Part shown: positions 6,174 through 6,324 of the stretch, piece by piece
Layout: the number at the start of each line of letters is the position of its first letter
Numbering within the stretch: the stretch's first letter is position 1
The notes under the pieces: generated by a model
What the model was told of the DNA's origin: nothing
The model's database searches: none
What the model saw: only the letters and a program-made list of their open reading frames with translations
Translations under genes and position numbers: made by a program
Assembly (NCBI GenBank): GCA_021647685.1
Contig: JAKIUH010000266.1
Span: forward strand, 1-6,324
DNA from: Bacteroidales bacterium
GTDB taxonomy: Bacteria > Bacteroidota > Bacteroidia > Bacteroidales > NBLH01
Length of the DNA: 6,324 nt
Reading direction: 5' to 3'

Positions 6174-6324
6174 TTATTCTGTTTTGTTTTCTAAATCATC
6201 AAAAAGTTTATTCGCTTCGTTGGTTAAATCGTCTATGTTTTTATTATCCGGATTTTCTGCTTCATTTTTTATATCGTTCATTTCTTTATCCGGATTTTCT
6301 TTGGTTTTAAATTCTTTAACTGTT
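6174..6324 (-). CDS. C-terminal end of an acidic protein with a short repeat (partial)
   Basis: A minus-strand frame enters from the right edge and ends at TAA (6176-6174), giving 49 residues. The composition is extreme: 15 Asp/Glu, 8 Lys and 9 Asn, no Cys, His, Trp or Tyr. It contains a near-tandem repeat, E-N-P-D-K-E..N-E-A followed by E-N-P-D-N-K..N-E-A, then N-K-L-F-D-D-L-E-N-K-T-E. The pattern suggests a soluble, helical or disordered charged tail. It shows no haem motif, so it gives no support for being CcoP, although a tail extension cannot be excluded from so little sequence. That it is real is supported by the intrinsic terminator 25 bases after its stop. An internal ATG at 6281 is probably not the start, because the frame stays open to the edge. 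I do not recognise the family. Confidence 0.65.
   Translation of the reverse strand, partial: TVKEFKTKENPDKEMNDIKNEAENPDNKNIDDLTNEANKLFDDLENKTE
6244..6300. repeat. 15-bp direct repeat, 42-base period, inside the partial gene
   Basis: The plus-strand sequence TTATCCGGATTTTCT occurs exactly at 6244-6258 and 6286-6300. The offset of 42 bases is 14 codons, so the repeat stays in frame and encodes the two E-N-P-D copies. This looks like duplication of a short coding unit. More copies may lie beyond the window edge. Confidence 0.75.

Noticed and set aside
6174..6324. The right-edge frame as the end of ccoP or another oxidase subunit
   Set aside because: The visible tail has no CxxCH motif or membrane segment and is highly acidic and repetitive, so nothing supports that identity.

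Overview
The window is about two-thirds A+T. It reads as a piece of a Bacteroidota chromosome: a protein tail with a type IX secretion (Por) sorting domain lies at the left edge, no gene start shows a clear Shine-Dalgarno motif, and the gene families match cbb3-oxidase accessory clusters of that phylum. I cannot place it below phylum.

Layout from left to right. The end of a plus-strand gene for a secreted or surface protein (2-256) converges, with only 18 bases between stop codons, on a minus-strand block covering nearly all the rest. Read in its direction of transcription (right to left), the block is ccoG (5910-4507), ccoH/fixH (4465-4025), a TauE/SafE-like (DsbD_2-type) membrane protein with a Met/His-rich tail (4014-3280), a lipoprotein monoheme cytochrome c (3228-2725), and a CcoI/FixI-type Cu+-exporting P1B ATPase (2653-275). 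Gaps are 41, 10, 51 and 71 bases. A good intrinsic-terminator-like hairpin sits in the last gap. At the right edge is the 3' end of another minus-strand gene (6324-6174) for an acidic, repeat-containing protein tail, closed by a clear terminator. The roughly 200 bases between that terminator and ccoG should hold the promoter of the block, and they contain two inverted repeats.

How the genes fit together: CcoG is known as a cupric reductase, CcoI pumps Cu+ across the inner membrane, CcoH is a membrane assembly factor for cbb3-type cytochrome c oxidase, and the SafE-like protein recurs in these clusters with a probable copper role. Together they would reduce, move and insert copper for the high-affinity cbb3 oxidase of low-oxygen respiration. 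The cytochrome c lipoprotein probably carries electrons on the periplasmic face, perhaps to that oxidase. The catalytic subunits CcoN/O/P/Q and the small CcoS protein are not in the window. Upstream of ccoG there is instead an unrelated, terminated gene, so this looks like an accessory locus detached from the oxidase structural genes. I see no mobile element, CRISPR array, tRNA or rRNA, and no clearly new system; the most interesting points are the mixed composition of the locus and its internal transcription signals.
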